Assembly (NCBI RefSeq): GCF_050003625.1
Contig: NC_134397.1
Coordinates: forward strand, 148,179,526 to 148,243,525
Reading direction: 5' to 3'
Source of the DNA: Haematobia irritans
Lineage: Eukaryota > Arthropoda > Insecta > Diptera > Muscidae
DNA: 64,000 bases
The notes under the pieces were generated by a model, which did not search any database, was not told the DNA's origin, and saw only the letters and a program-made list of their open reading frames with translations. Made by a program: the position numbers and the translations under genes. Position 1 is the first letter of the stretch. Each line of letters begins with the position of its first letter. This document shows positions 34,824 through 46,427 of the stretch, in pieces.

Positions 34824-35450
34824 ATGGGAAAAAGAAGTTTTTCATATAAAAATTTCAATTTTTTTAGGTTTTGGGTGGATTTTTCAATTTTTTGGGGGTG
34901 GTCACGAATTAAAGTCCTTTTCGCTCTAGGACGCTTAGTTTAGGAGATATGGGCAAAAGAAGTTTTTCATATAAAAATTTCAATTTTTTTAGGTTTTGGG
35001 TGGATTTTCCAATTTTTTGGGGGTGGTCACGAATTAAAGTCCTTTTCGCTCTAGGACGCTTAGTTTAGGAGATATGGGCCAAAAAAGTTTTTCATATAAA
35101 AATTTCAGTTTTTTTTAGGTTTTGGGTGGATTTTTCAATTTTTTGGGGGTGGTCACGAATTAAAGTCCTTTTCGCTCTAGGACGCATATTTAAGGAGATA
35201 TGGACAAAAGAAGTTTTTCATATAAAAATTTCAATTTTTTTAGATTTTGGGTGGATTTTTCAATTTTTTGGGGGTGGTCACGAATTAAAGTCCTTTTCGC
35301 TCTAGGACGCTTAGTTTAGGAGATATGGGCAAAAGAAGTTTTTCATATAAAAATTTCAATTTTTTTTAGGTTTTGGGTGGATTTTTCAATTTTTTGGGGG
35401 TGGTCACGAATTAAATTCCTTTTCGCTCTAGGACGCATATTTAAGGAGAT
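34824..35450 (+). repeat. Five-monomer linking segment
   Basis: GGGAAAAAG, TTTTCCAA, GGGCCAAAAAAG with TTTCAGTTTT (about 35075), GGACAAAAG/TTTAGATT and CTTAG/T8/ATTAAATTCC. This is the same five-step series as 1090-1715, 13313-13937 and 43059-43684. GGGCCAAAAAAG is a private A-to-C change. Confidence 0.9.
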
Positions 35451-38195
35451 ATGGGCAAAAGAAGTTTTTCATATAAAAATTTCAATTTTTTTAGGTTTTG
35501 GGTGGATTTTTCAATTTATTGGGGGTGGTTACGAATTAAAGTCCTTTTCGCTCTAGGACGCATATTTAAGGAGATATGGGCAAAAGAAGTTTTTCATATA
35601 AAAATTTCAATTTTTTTAGGTTTTGGGTGGATTTTTCAATTTTTTGGGGGTGGTCACGAATTAAAGTCCTTTTCGCTCTAGGACGCATATTTAAGGAGAT
35701 ATGGGCAAAAGAAGTTTTTCATATAAAAATTTCAATTTTTTTTAGGTTTTGGGTGGATTTTTCAATTTTTTGGGGGTGGTCATGAATTAAAGTCCTTTTC
35801 GCTCTAGGACGCATATATAAGGAGATATAGGCAAAAGAAGTTTTTCATATAAAAATTTCAATTTTTTTAGGTTTTGGGTGGATTTTTCAATTTTTTGGGG
35901 GTGGTCACGAATTAAAGTCCTTTTCGCTCTAGGACGCATATTTAAGGAGATATGGGCAAAAGAAGTTTTTCATATAAAGATTTCAATTTTTTTAGGTTTT
36001 GGGTGAATTTTTCAATTTTTTGGGGGTGGTCACGAATTAAAGTCCTTTTCGCTCTAGGACGCATATTTAAGGAGATATGGGCAAAAGAAGTTTTTCATAT
36101 AAAAATTTCAATTTTTTTAGGTTTTGGGTGGATTTTTCAATTTTTTGGGGTGGTCACGAAGTAAAGTCCTTTTCGCTCTAGGACGCATATTTAAGGAGAT
36201 ATGGGCAAAAGAAGTTTTTCATATAAAAATTTCAATTTTTTTAGGTTTTGGGTGGATTTTTCAATGGGGGTGGTCACGAATTAAAGTCCTTTTCGCTCTA
36301 GGACGCATATTTAAGGAGATATGGACAAAAGAAGTTTTTCATATAAAAATTTCATTTTTTTACGTTTTGGGTGAATTTTTCAATTTTTTGGGGGTGGTCA
36401 CGAATTAAAGTCCTTTTCGCTCTAGGACGCATATTTAAGGAGATATGGGCAAAAGAAGTTTTTCATATAAAAATTTCAATTATTTTAGGTTTTGGGTGGA
36501 TTTTTCAATGGGGGTGGTCACGAATTAAAGTCCTTTTCGCTCTAGGACGCATATTTAAGAAGATATGGGCAAAAGAAGTTTTTCATATAAAAATTTCAAT
36601 TTTTTTAGGTTTTGGGTGAATTTTTCAATTTTTTGGGGGTGGTCACGAATTAAAGTCTTTTTTGCTCTAGGACGCATATTTAAGGAGATATGGGCAAAAG
36701 AAGTTTTTCATATAAAAATTTCAATTTTTTTAGGTTTTGGGTGGATTTTTCAATTTTTTGGGGGTGGTCACGAATTAAAGTCCTTTTCGCTCTAGGACGC
36801 ATATTTAAGGAGATATGGGCAAAAGAAGTTTTTCATATACAAATTTCAATTTTTTTAGGTTTTGGGTGGAATTTTCAATTTTTTGGGGGTGGTCACGAAT
36901 TAAAGTCCTTTTTCGCTCTAGGACGCTTAGTTTAGGAGATATGGGCAAAAGAAGTTTTTCATATAAAAATTCCAATTTTTTTAGGTTTTGGGTGGATTTT
37001 TCAATTTTTTGGGGGTGGTCACGAATAAAAGTCCTTTTCGCTCTAGGACGCATATTTAAGGAGATATGGGCAAAAGAAGTTTTTCGTATAAAAATTTCAA
37101 TTTTTTTAGGTTTTGGGTGGATTTTTCAATTTTTTGGGGGTGGTCACGAATTAAAGTCGTTTTCGCTCTAGGACGCATATTTAAGGAGATATGGGCAATA
37201 GAAGTTTTTCATATACAAATTTCAATTTTTTTAGGTTTTGGGTGAATTTTTCAATTTTTTGGGGGTGGTCACGAATTAAAATCCTTTTCGCTCTAGGACG
37301 CTCAGTTTAGGAGATATGGGCAAAAGAAGTTTTTCATATAAAAATTTCAATTTTTTAGGTTTTGGGTGGATTTTTCAATTTTTTTGGGGGTGGTCACGAA
37401 TTAAAGTTCGTTTACGCTCTTGGTCGCATATTTAAGGAGATATGGGCAAAAGAAGTTTTTCATATAAAAATTTAAATTTTTTTAGGTTTTGGGTGAATTT
37501 TTCAACTTTTTGGGGGTGGTCACGAATTAAAGTCCTTTTCGCTCTAGGACGCATATTTAAGGAGATATGGGCAAAATAAGTTTTTCATATAAAAATTTCA
37601 ATTTTTTTAAGTTTTGGGTGGATTTTTCAATTTTTTGGAGGTGGTCACGAATTAAAGTTCTTTTCGCTCTAGGACGCATATTTAAGGAGATATGGACAAA
37701 AGAAGTTTTTTTTATATAAAAATTTCAATTTTTTTAGGTTTTGGGTGGATTTTTCAATTTTTTGGGGGTGGTCACGAATTAAAGTCCTTTTCGCTCTAGG
37801 ACGCATATATAAGGAGATATAGGCAAAAGAAGTTTTTCATATAAAAATTTCAATTTTTTTAGGTTTTGGGTGGATTTTTCAATTTTTTGGGGGTGGTCAC
37901 GAATTAAAGTCCTTTTCGCTCTAGGACGCATATTTAAGGAGATATGGGCAAAAGAAGTTTTTCATATAAAGATTTAATTTTTTTTTAGGTTTTGGGTGAA
38001 TTTTTCAATTTTTTGGGGGTGGTCATCGACTTAAAGTCCTTTTCGCTCTAGGACGCATATTTAAGGAGATATGGGCAAAAGGAGTTTTTCATATAAAAAT
38101 TTCAATTTTTTTAGGTTTTGGGTGGATTTTTCAATTTTTTGGGGGTGGTCACGAATTAAATTCCTTTTCGCTCTAGGACGCATATTTAAGGAGAT
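35451..38195 (+). repeat. HOR pair with 2745/2989-bp offset, copy 1 (22 monomers)
   Basis: Series: CAATTTATTGG (35451), plain, T8/GGTCATG, GATATAGG, AAAGATTTC (35952), GGGG/ACGAAGTAAAG (about 36150), short CAATGGGGG, TTTACGTTTTGGG, short copy with TTATTTTAGG (private, about 36480), TTAAGAAG/CTTTTTTGCTC (36565), CATATACAAA (36815), ACGAATAAAAG, CGTATA with GTCGTTTTCGC (about 37157), GCAATAGAAG (about 37195), divergent monomer (37316-37441), CAACTTTTT, GCAAAATAAG/TTTTGGAGGTGG, GGACAAAAG with a long T-run and TATATA, GATATAGG, AAAGATTTAATT with GGTCATCGAC (about 38025), and a final GCAAAAGGAG/ATTAAATTCC hybrid monomer (38071). The rare GTCGTTTTCGC, GCAATAGAAG, TTTTGGAGG and GGTCATCGAC variants recur in copy 2. 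Confidence 0.93.
37316..37441 (+). repeat. Divergent satellite monomer, third copy
   Basis: Same GTTCGTTTACGCTCTTGG tail and 126-bp length as 9063-9188. It lies between a GCAATAGAAG monomer and a CAACTTTTT monomer. Confidence 0.92.
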
Positions 38196-41119
38196 ATGGG
38201 CAAAAGAAGTTTTTCATATAAAAATTTCAATTTTTTTAGGTTTTGGGTGGATTTTTCAATTTATTGGGGGTGGTTACGAATTAAAGTCCTTTTCGCTCTA
38301 GGACGCATATTTAAGGAGATATGGGCAAAAGAAGTTTTTCATATAAAAATTTCAATTTTTTTAGGTTTTGGGTGGATTTTTCAATTTTTTGGGGGTGGTC
38401 ACGAATTAAAGTCCTTTTCGCTCTAGGACGCATATTTAAGGAGATATGGGCAAAAGAAGTTTTTCATATAAAAATTTCAATTTTTTTTAGGTTTTGGGTG
38501 GATTTTTCAATTTTTTGGGGGTGGTCATGAATTAAAGTCCTTTTCGCTCTAGGACGCATATATAAGGAGATATAGGCAAAAGAAGTTTTTCATATAAAAA
38601 TTTCAATTTTTTTAGGTTTTGGGTGGATTTTTCAATTTTTTGGGGGTGGTCACGAATTAAAGTCCTTTTCGCTCTAGGACGCATATTTAAGGAGATATGG
38701 GCAAAAGAAGTTTTTCATATAAAGATTTCAATTTTTTTAGGTTTTGGGTGAATTTTTCAATTTTTTGGGGGTGGTCACGAATTAAAGTCCTTTTCGCTCT
38801 AGGACGCATATTTAAGGAGATATGGGCAAAAGAAGTTTTTCATATAAAAATTTCAATTTTTTTAGGTTTTGGGTGGATTTTTCAATTTTTTGGGGTGGTC
38901 ACGAATTAAAGTCCTTTTCGCTCTAGGACGCATATTTAAGGAGATATGGGCAAAAGAAGTTTTTCATATAAAAATTTCAATTTTTTTAGGTTTTGGGTGG
39001 ATTTTTCAATGGGGGTGGTCACGAATTAAAGTCCTTTTCGCTCTAGGACGCATATTTAAGGAGATATGGGCAAAAGAAGTTTTTCATATAAAAATTTCAA
39101 TTTTTTTAGGTTTTGGGTGGATTTTTCAATTTTTTGGGGTGGTCACGAAGTAAAGTCCTTTTCGCTCTAGGACGCATATTTAAGGAGATATGGGCAAAAG
39201 AAGTTTTTCATATAAAAATTTCAATTTTTTTAGGTTTTGGGTGGATTTTTCAATGGGGGTGGTCACGAATTAAAGTCCTTTTCGCTCTAGGACGCATATT
39301 TAAGGAGATATGGACAAAAGAAGTTTTTCATATAAAAATTTCATTTTTTTACGTTTTGGGTGAATTTTTCAATTTTTTGGGGGTGGTCACGAATTAAAGT
39401 CCTTTTCGCTCTAGGACGCATATTTAAGGAGATATGGGCAAAAGAAGTTTTTCATATAAAAATTTCAATTTTTTTAGGTTTTGGGTGGATTTTTCAATGG
39501 GGGTGGTCACGAATTAAAGTCCTTTTCGCTCTAGGACGCATATTTAAGAAGATATGGGCAAAAGAAGTTTTTCATATAAAAATTTCAATTTTTTTAGGTT
39601 TTGGGTGAATTTTTCAATTTTTTGGGGGTGGTCACGAATTAAAGTCTTTTTTGCTCTAGGACGCATATTTAAGGAGATATGGGCAAAAGAAGTTTTTCAT
39701 ATAAAAATTTCAATTTTTTTAGGTTTTGGGTGGATTTTTCAATTTTTTGGGGGTGGTCACGAATTAAAGTCCTTTTCGCTCTAGGACGCATATTTAAGGA
39801 GATATGGGCAAAAGAAGTTTTTCATATACAAATTTCAATTTTTTTAGGTTTTGGGTGGAATTTTCAATTTTTTGGGGGTGGTCACGAATTAAAGTCCTTT
39901 TTCGCTCTAGGACGCTTAGTTTAGGAGATATGGGCAAAAGAAGTTTTTCATATAAAAATTCCAATTTTTTTAGGTTTTGGGTGGATTTTTCAATTTTTTG
40001 GGGGTGGTCACGAATAAAAGTCCTTTTCGCTCTAGGACGCATATTTAAGGAGATATGGGCAAAAGAAGTTTTTCGTATAAAAATTTCAATTTTTTTAGGT
40101 TTTGGGTGGATTTTTCAATTTTTTGGGGGTGGTCACGAATTAAAGTCGTTTTCGCTCTAGGACGCATATTTAAGGAGATATGGGCAATAGAAGTTTTTCA
40201 TATACAAATTTCAATTTTTTTAGGTTTTGGGTGAATTTTTCAATTTTTTGGGGGTGGTCACGAATTAAAATCCTTTTCGCTCTAGGACGCTCAGTTTAGG
40301 AGATATGGGCAAAAGAAGTTTTTCATATAAAAATTTCAATTTTTTAGGTTTTGGGTGGATTTTTCAATTTTTTTGGGGGTGGTCACGAATTAAAGTTCGT
40401 TTACGCTCTTGGTCGCATATTTAAGGAGATATGGGCAAAAGAAGTTTTTCATATAAAAATTTAAATTTTTTTAGGTTTTGGGTGAATTTTTCAACTTTTT
40501 GGGGGTGGTCACGAATTAAAGTCCTTTTCGCTCTAGGACGCATATTTAAGGAGATATGGGCAAAATAAGTTTTTCATATAAAAATTTCAATTTTTTTAAG
40601 TTTTGGGTGGATTTTTCAATTTTTTGGAGGTGGTCACGAATTAAAGTTCTTTTCGCTCTAGGACGCATATTTAAGGAGATATGGACAAAAGAAGTTTTTT
40701 TTATATAAAAATTTCAATTTTTTTAGGTTTTGGGTGGATTTTTCAATTTTTTGGGGGTGGTCACGAATTAAAGTCCTTTTCGCTCTAGGACGCATATATA
40801 AGGAGATATAGGCAAAAGAAGTTTTTCATATAAAAATTTCAATTTTTTTAGGTTTTGGGTGGATTTTTCAATTTTTTGGGGGTGGTCACGAATTAAAGTC
40901 CTTTTCGCTCTAGGACGCATATTTAAGGAGATATGGGCAAAAGAAGTTTTTCATATAAAGATTTAATTTTTTTTTAGGTTTTGGGTGAATTTTTCAATTT
41001 TTTGGGGGTGGTCATCGACTTAAAGTCCTTTTCGCTCTAGGACGCATATTTAAGGAGATATGGGCAAAAGGAGTTTTTCATATAAAAATTTCAATTTTTT
41101 TAGGTTTTGGGTGGATTTT
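38196..41119 (+). repeat. HOR pair, copy 2 (244-bp dimer inserted)
   Basis: Matches copy 1 at +2745 bp from 38196 to about 38868 (CAATTTATTGG, AAAGATTTC at 38697). Two monomers (38869-39112, 244 bp, including a short CAATGGGGG copy) are then extra, and from 39113 to 41119 the offset is 2989 bp. Shared rare variants include GTCGTTTTCGC (about 40146), GCAATAGAAG (about 40184), TTTTGGAGG (about 40622) and GGTCATCGAC (about 41014). After 41119 it continues with GGGG and ATGCGC monomers, whereas copy 1 jumps to ATTAAATTCC. Confidence 0.92.
40305..40430 (+). repeat. Divergent satellite monomer, fourth copy
   Basis: Sister of 37316-37441 at +2989 bp, with the same GTTCGTTTACGC tail. Confidence 0.92.
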
Positions 41120-42510
41120 TCAATTTTTTGGGGTGGTCACGAATTAAAGTCCTTTTCGCTCTAGGACGCATATTTAAGGAGATATGCGCAAAAGAAGTTT
41201 TTCATATAAAAATTTCATTTTTTTACGTTTTTGGTGGATTTTAAATTTTTTGGGGGTGGTCACGACTTAAAGTCCTTTTCGCTCTAGGACGCATATTTAA
41301 GGAGATATGGGCAAAAGAAGTTTTTCATATAAAAATTTCAATTTTTTTAGGTTTTGGGTGGATTTTTCAATTTTTTGGGGTGGTCACGAATAAAAGTCCT
41401 TTTCGCTCTAGGACGCATATTTAAGGAGATATGGGCAAAAGAAGTTTTTCATATAAAAATTTCAATTTTTTTAGGTTTTGGGTGGATTTTTCAATTTTTT
41501 GGGGGTGGTCACGAATTAAAGTCCTTTTCGCTCTAGGACGCTCAGTTTAGGAGATATGGGCAAAAGAAGTTTTTCATATAAAAATTTCAATTTTTTTAGG
41601 TTTTGGGTGGATTTTTCAATTTTTTGGGGGTGGTCACGAATTAAAGTCCTTTTCGCTCTAGGACGCTTAGTTTAGGAGATATGGGCAAAAGAAGTTTTTC
41701 ATATAAAAATTTCAATTTTTTTTAGGTTTTGGGTGGATTTTTCAATTTTTTGGGGGTGGTCACGAATTAAAGTCCTTTTCGCTCTAGGACGCATATTTAA
41801 GCAGATATGGGCAAAAGAAGTTTTTCATATAAAAATTTCAATTTTTTTAGGTTTTGGGTGGATTTTTCAATTTTTTGGGGGTGGTCACGAATTAAAGTCC
41901 TTTTCGCTCTAGGACGCTTAGTTTAGGAGATATGGGCAAAAGAAGTTTTTCATATAAAAATTTCAATTTTTTTAGGTTTTGGGTGGATTTTTCAATTTTT
42001 TGGGGGTGGTCACGAATTAGAGTCCTTTTCGCTCTAGGACGCATATTTAAGGAGATATGGGCAAAATAAGTTTTTCATATAAAAATTTAAAATTTTTTTA
42101 GGTTTTGGGTGGATTTTTCAATTTTTTGGGGGTGGTCACGAATTAAAGTCCTTTTCGCTCTAGGACGCATATTTAAGGAGATATGGGCAAAAGAAGTTTT
42201 TCATATAAAAATTTCAATTTTTTTAGGTTTTGGGTGGATTTTTCAATTTTTTGGGGGTGGTCACGAATTAAAGTCCTTTTCGCTCTAGGACGCATATTTA
42301 AGGAGATATGGGCAAAAGAAGTTTTTCATATAAAAATTTCAATTTTTTTAGGTTTTGGGTGGATTTTTCAATTTTTTGGGGGTGGTCACGAATTAAAGTC
42401 CTTTTCGCTCTAGGACGCATATTTAAGGAGATATGGGCAAAAGAAGTTTTTCATATAAAAATTTCAATTTTTTTTAGGTTTTGGGTGGATTTTTAAATTT
42501 TTTGGGGGTG
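41120..42510 (+). repeat. Satellite segment parallel to 9905-10880 and 23521-24313
   Basis: ATGCGC/TTTACGTTTTTGG with CACGACTTAAAG (about 41186-41275), GGGG/ACGAATAAAAG (about 41375), CTCAG (about 41540), CTTAG/T8, TTAAGCAG, CTTAG/ATTAGAG, GCAAAATAAG/TTTAAAATTTT (about 42063), plain copies at 42183 and 42308, then T8 with TTTTTAAATTTTTT and GGTCATGAA (about 42434-42520). Confidence 0.87.
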
Positions 42511-43544
42511 GTCATGAATTAAAGTCCTTTTCGCTCTAGGACGCATATATAAGGAGATATAGGCAATAGAAGTTTTTCATATAAAAATTTCAATTTTTTT
42601 AGGTTTTGGGTGGATTTTTCAATTTTTTGGGGGTGGTCACGAATTAAAGTCCTTTTCGCTCTAGGACGCATATTTAAGGAGATATGGGCAAAAGAAGTTT
42701 TTCGTATAAAAATTTCAATTTTTTTAGGTTTTGGGTGGATTTTTCAATTTTTTGGGGGTGGTCACGAATTAAAGTCCTTTTCGCTCTAGGACGCATATTT
42801 AAGCAGATATGGGCAAAAGAAGTTTTTCATATAAAAATTTCAATTTTTTTAGGTTTTGGGTGGATTTTTCAATTTTTTGGGGGTGGTCACGAATTAAAGT
42901 CCTTTTCGCTCTAGGACGCATATTTAAGGAGATATGGGCAAAAGAAGTTTTTCATATACAAATTTCAATTTTTTTAGGTTTTGGGTGGATTTTTCAATTT
43001 TTTGGGGGTGGTCACGAATTAAAGTCCTTTTCGCTCTAGGACGCTTAGTTTAGGAGATATGGGAAAAAGAAGTTTTTCATATAAAAATTTCAATTTTTTT
43101 AGGTTTTGGGTGGATTTTTCAATTTTTTGGGGGTGGTCACGAATTAAAGTCCTTTTCGCTCTAGGACGCTTAGTTTAGGAGATATGGGCAAAAGAAGTTT
43201 TTCATATAAAAATTTCAATTTTTTTAGGTTTTGGGTGGATTTTCCAATTTTTTGGGGGTGGTCACGAATTAAAGTCCTTTTCGCTCTAGGACGCTTAGTT
43301 TAGGAGATATGGGCAAAAAAAGTTTTTCATATAAAAATTTCAGTTTTTTTAGGTTTTGGGTGGATTTTTCAATTTTTTGGGGGTGGTCACGAATTAAAGT
43401 CCTTTTCGCTCTAGGACGCATATTTAAGGAGATATGGACAAAAGAAGTTTTTCATATAAAAATTTCAATTTTTTTAGATTTTGGGTGGATTTTTCAATTT
43501 TTTGGGGGTGGTCACGAATTAAAGTCCTTTTCGCTCTAGGACGC
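42511..43544 (+). repeat. Satellite block copied at 46881 and 49384
   Basis: Starts with GGTCATGAA, then CATATATAAGG/GATATAGG with GCAATAGAAG (about 42551-42570), CGTATA (42684), TTAAGCAG (42809), CATATACAAA (42934), GGGAAAAAG (about 43059), TTTTCCAA, GCAAAAAAAG (43309), GGACAAAAG/TTTAGATT. The same series occurs at +4370 bp (46881-47914) and again 2503 bp beyond that. The match continues past 43544 to about 44090. Confidence 0.9.
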
Positions 43545-45299
43545 TTAGTTTAGGAGATATGGGCAAAAGAAGTTTTTCATATAAAAATTTCAATTTTTTT
43601 TAGGTTTTGGGTGGATTTTTCAATTTTTTGGGGGTGGTCACGAATTAAAGTCCTTTTCGCTCTAGGACGCATATTTAAGGAGATATGGGCAAAAGAAGTT
43701 TTTCATATAAAGATTTCATTTTTTTTAGGTTTTGGGTGAATTTTTCAATTTTTTGGGGGTGGTCACGAATTAAAGTCCTTTTCGCTCTAGGACGCATATT
43801 TAAGGAGATATGGGCAAAAGAAGTTTTTCATATAAAAATTTCAATTTTTTTAGGTTTTGGGTGGATTTTTCAATTTTTTGGGGTGGTCACGAATTAAAGT
43901 CCTTTTCGCTCTAGGACGCATATTTAAGGAGATATGGGCAAAAGAAGTTTTTCATATAAAAATTTCAATTTTTTTAGGTTTTGGGTGGATTTTTCAATTT
44001 TTTTTGGGGGTGGTCACGAATTAAAGTCCTTTTCGCTCTAGGACGCATATTTAAGGAGATATGGGCAAAAGAAGTTTTTCATATAAAAATTTCAATTTTT
44101 TTAGGTTTTGGGTGGATTTTTCAATTTTTTGGGGTGGTCACGAAGTAAAGTCCTTTTCGCTCTAGGACGCATATTTAAGGAGATATGGGCAAAAGAAGTT
44201 TTTCATATAAAAATTTCAATTTTTTTAGGTTTTGGGTGAATTTTTCAATGGGGGTGGTCACGAATTAAAGTCCTTTTCGCTCTAGGACGCATATTTAAGG
44301 AGATATGGACAAAAGAAGTTTTTCATATAAAAATTTCATTTTTTTACGTTTTGGGTGAATTTTTCAATTTTTTGGGGGTGGTCACGAATTAAAGTCCTTT
44401 TCGCTCTAGGACGCATATTTAAGGAGATATGGGCAAAAGAAGTTTTTCATATAAAAATTTCAATTTTTTTAGGTTTTGGGTGGATTTTTCAATGGGGGTG
44501 GTCACGAATTAAAGTCCTTTTCGCTCTAGGACGCATATTTAAGAAGATATGGGCAAAAGAAGTTTTTCATATAAAAATTTCAATTTTTTTAGGTTTTGGG
44601 TGAATTTTTCAATTTTTTGGGGGTGGTCACGAATTAAAGTCTTTTTTGCTCTAGGACGCATATTTAAGGAGATATGGGCAAAAGAAGTTTTTCATATAAA
44701 AATTTCAATTTTTTTAGGTTTTGGGTGGATTTTTCAATTTTTTGGGGGTGGTCACGAATTAAAGTCCTTTTCGCTCTAGGACGCATATTTAAGGAGATAT
44801 GGGCAAAAGAAGTTTTTCATATACAAATTTCAATTTTTTTAGGTTTTGGGTGGAATTTTCAATTTTTTGGGGGTGGTCACGAATTAAAGTCCTTTTTCGC
44901 TCTAGGACGCTTAGTTAAGGAGATATGGGCAAAAGAAGTTTTTCATATAAAAATTCCAATTTTTTTAGGTTTTGGGTGGATTTTTCAATTTTTTGGGGGT
45001 GGTCACGAATAAAAGTCCTTTTCGCTCTAGGACGCATATTTAAGGAGATATGGGCAAAAGAAGTTTTTCGTATAAAAATTTCAATTTTTTTAGGTTTTGG
45101 GTGGATTTTTCAATTTTTTGGGGGTGGTCACGAATTAAAGTCCTTTTCGCTCTAGGACGCATATTTAAGGAGATATGGGCAAAAGAAGTTTTTCATATAC
45201 AAATTTCAATTTTTTTAGGTTTTGGGTGAATTTTTCAATTTTTTGGGGGTGGTCACGAATTAAAATCCTTTTCGCCCTAGGACGCTCAGTTTAGGAGAT

Positions 45300-45425
45300 A
45301 TGGGCAAAAGAAGTTTTTCATATAAAAATTTCAATTTTTTAGGTTTTGGGTGGATTTTTCAATTTTTTTGGGGGTGGTCACGAATTAAAGTTCGTTTACG
45401 CTCTTGGTCGCATATTTAAGGAGAT
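45300..45425 (+). repeat. Divergent satellite monomer, fifth copy
   Basis: Same GTTCGTTTACGC tail, but followed directly by the GGACAAAAG/long-T-run monomer. The CAACTTTTT and GCAAAATAAG monomers that follow the first four copies are missing here (a two-monomer loss), as they are at 54278. Confidence 0.92.
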
Positions 45426-45677
45426 ATGGACAAAAGAAGTTTTTTTCATATAAAAATTTCAATTTTTTTAGGTTTTGGGTGGATTTTTCAATTTTTTGGG
45501 GGTGGTCACGAATTAAAGTCCTTTTCGCTCTAGGACGCATATATAAGGAGATATAGGCAAAAGAAGTTTTTCATATAAAAATTTCAATTTTTTTAGGTTT
45601 TGGGTGGATTTTTCAATTTTTTGGGGGTGGTCACGAATTAAAGTCCTTTTCGCTCTAGGACGCTCAGTTTAGGAGAT

Positions 45678-46427
45678 ATGGGCAAAAGAAGTTTTTCATA
45701 TAAAAATTTCAATTTTTTTAGGTTTTGGGTGAATTTTTCAATTTTTTGCGGGTGGTCACGAATTAAAGTCTTTTTCGGTCTAGGACGCATATTTAAGGAG
45801 ATATGGGCAAAAGAAGTTTTTCATATAAAAATTTCATTTTTTTTAGGTTTTGGGTGGATTTTTCAAGTTTTTGGGGGTGGTCACGAATTAAAGTCCTTTT
45901 CGCTCTAGGACGCATATTTAAGGAGATATGGGCAAAAGAAGTTTTTCATATAAAAATTTCAATTTTTTTAGGTTTTGGGTGGATTTTTCAATTTTTTGGG
46001 GGAGGTCACGAATTAAAGTCCTTTTCGGTCTAGGACGCTCAGTTTAGGAGATATGGGCAAAAGAAGTTTTTCATATAAAAATTTCAATTTTTTTAGGTTT
46101 TGGGTGAATTTTTCAATTTTTTGCGGGTGGTCACGAATTAAAGTCTTTTTCGGTCTAGGACGCATATTTAAGGAGATATGGGCAAAAGAAGTTTTTCATA
46201 TAAAAATTTCATTTTTTTTAGGTTTTGGGTGGATTTTTCAAGTTTTTGGGGGTGGTCACGAATTAAAGTCCTTTTCGCTCTAGGACGCATATTTAAGGAG
46301 ATATGGGCAAAAGAAGTTTTTCATATAAAAATTTCAATTTTTTTAGGTTTTGGGTGGATTTTTCAATTTTTTGGGGGAGGTCACGAATTAAAGTCCTTTT
46401 CGCTCTAGGACGCTTAGTTTAGGAGAT
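45678..46427 (+). repeat. Tandem trimer duplication (2 x 375 bp)
   Basis: Three monomers (TTTTTTGCGGGTGG with CTTTTTCGGTC; TTTCATTT with TTCAAGTTTTTGG; GGGGGAGGTCACG) occur at 45678 and 46053, exactly 375 bp apart. The first trimer ends in CGGTCTAGG and CTCAG; the second ends in CGCTCTAGG and CTTAG. The duplication recurs at 54656/55031. The trimer is single at 48556 and 57035. Confidence 0.93.

Noticed and set aside
3320..40042. Minus-strand open frames of 82 codons (for example 3320-3568, 22303-22551, 39794-40042)
   Set aside because: They appear wherever the GTCCTTTTTCGC (extra T) and ACGAATAAAAG monomers are adjacent. That combination only shifts frame and removes a stop in the satellite; the copies are HOR paralogues.
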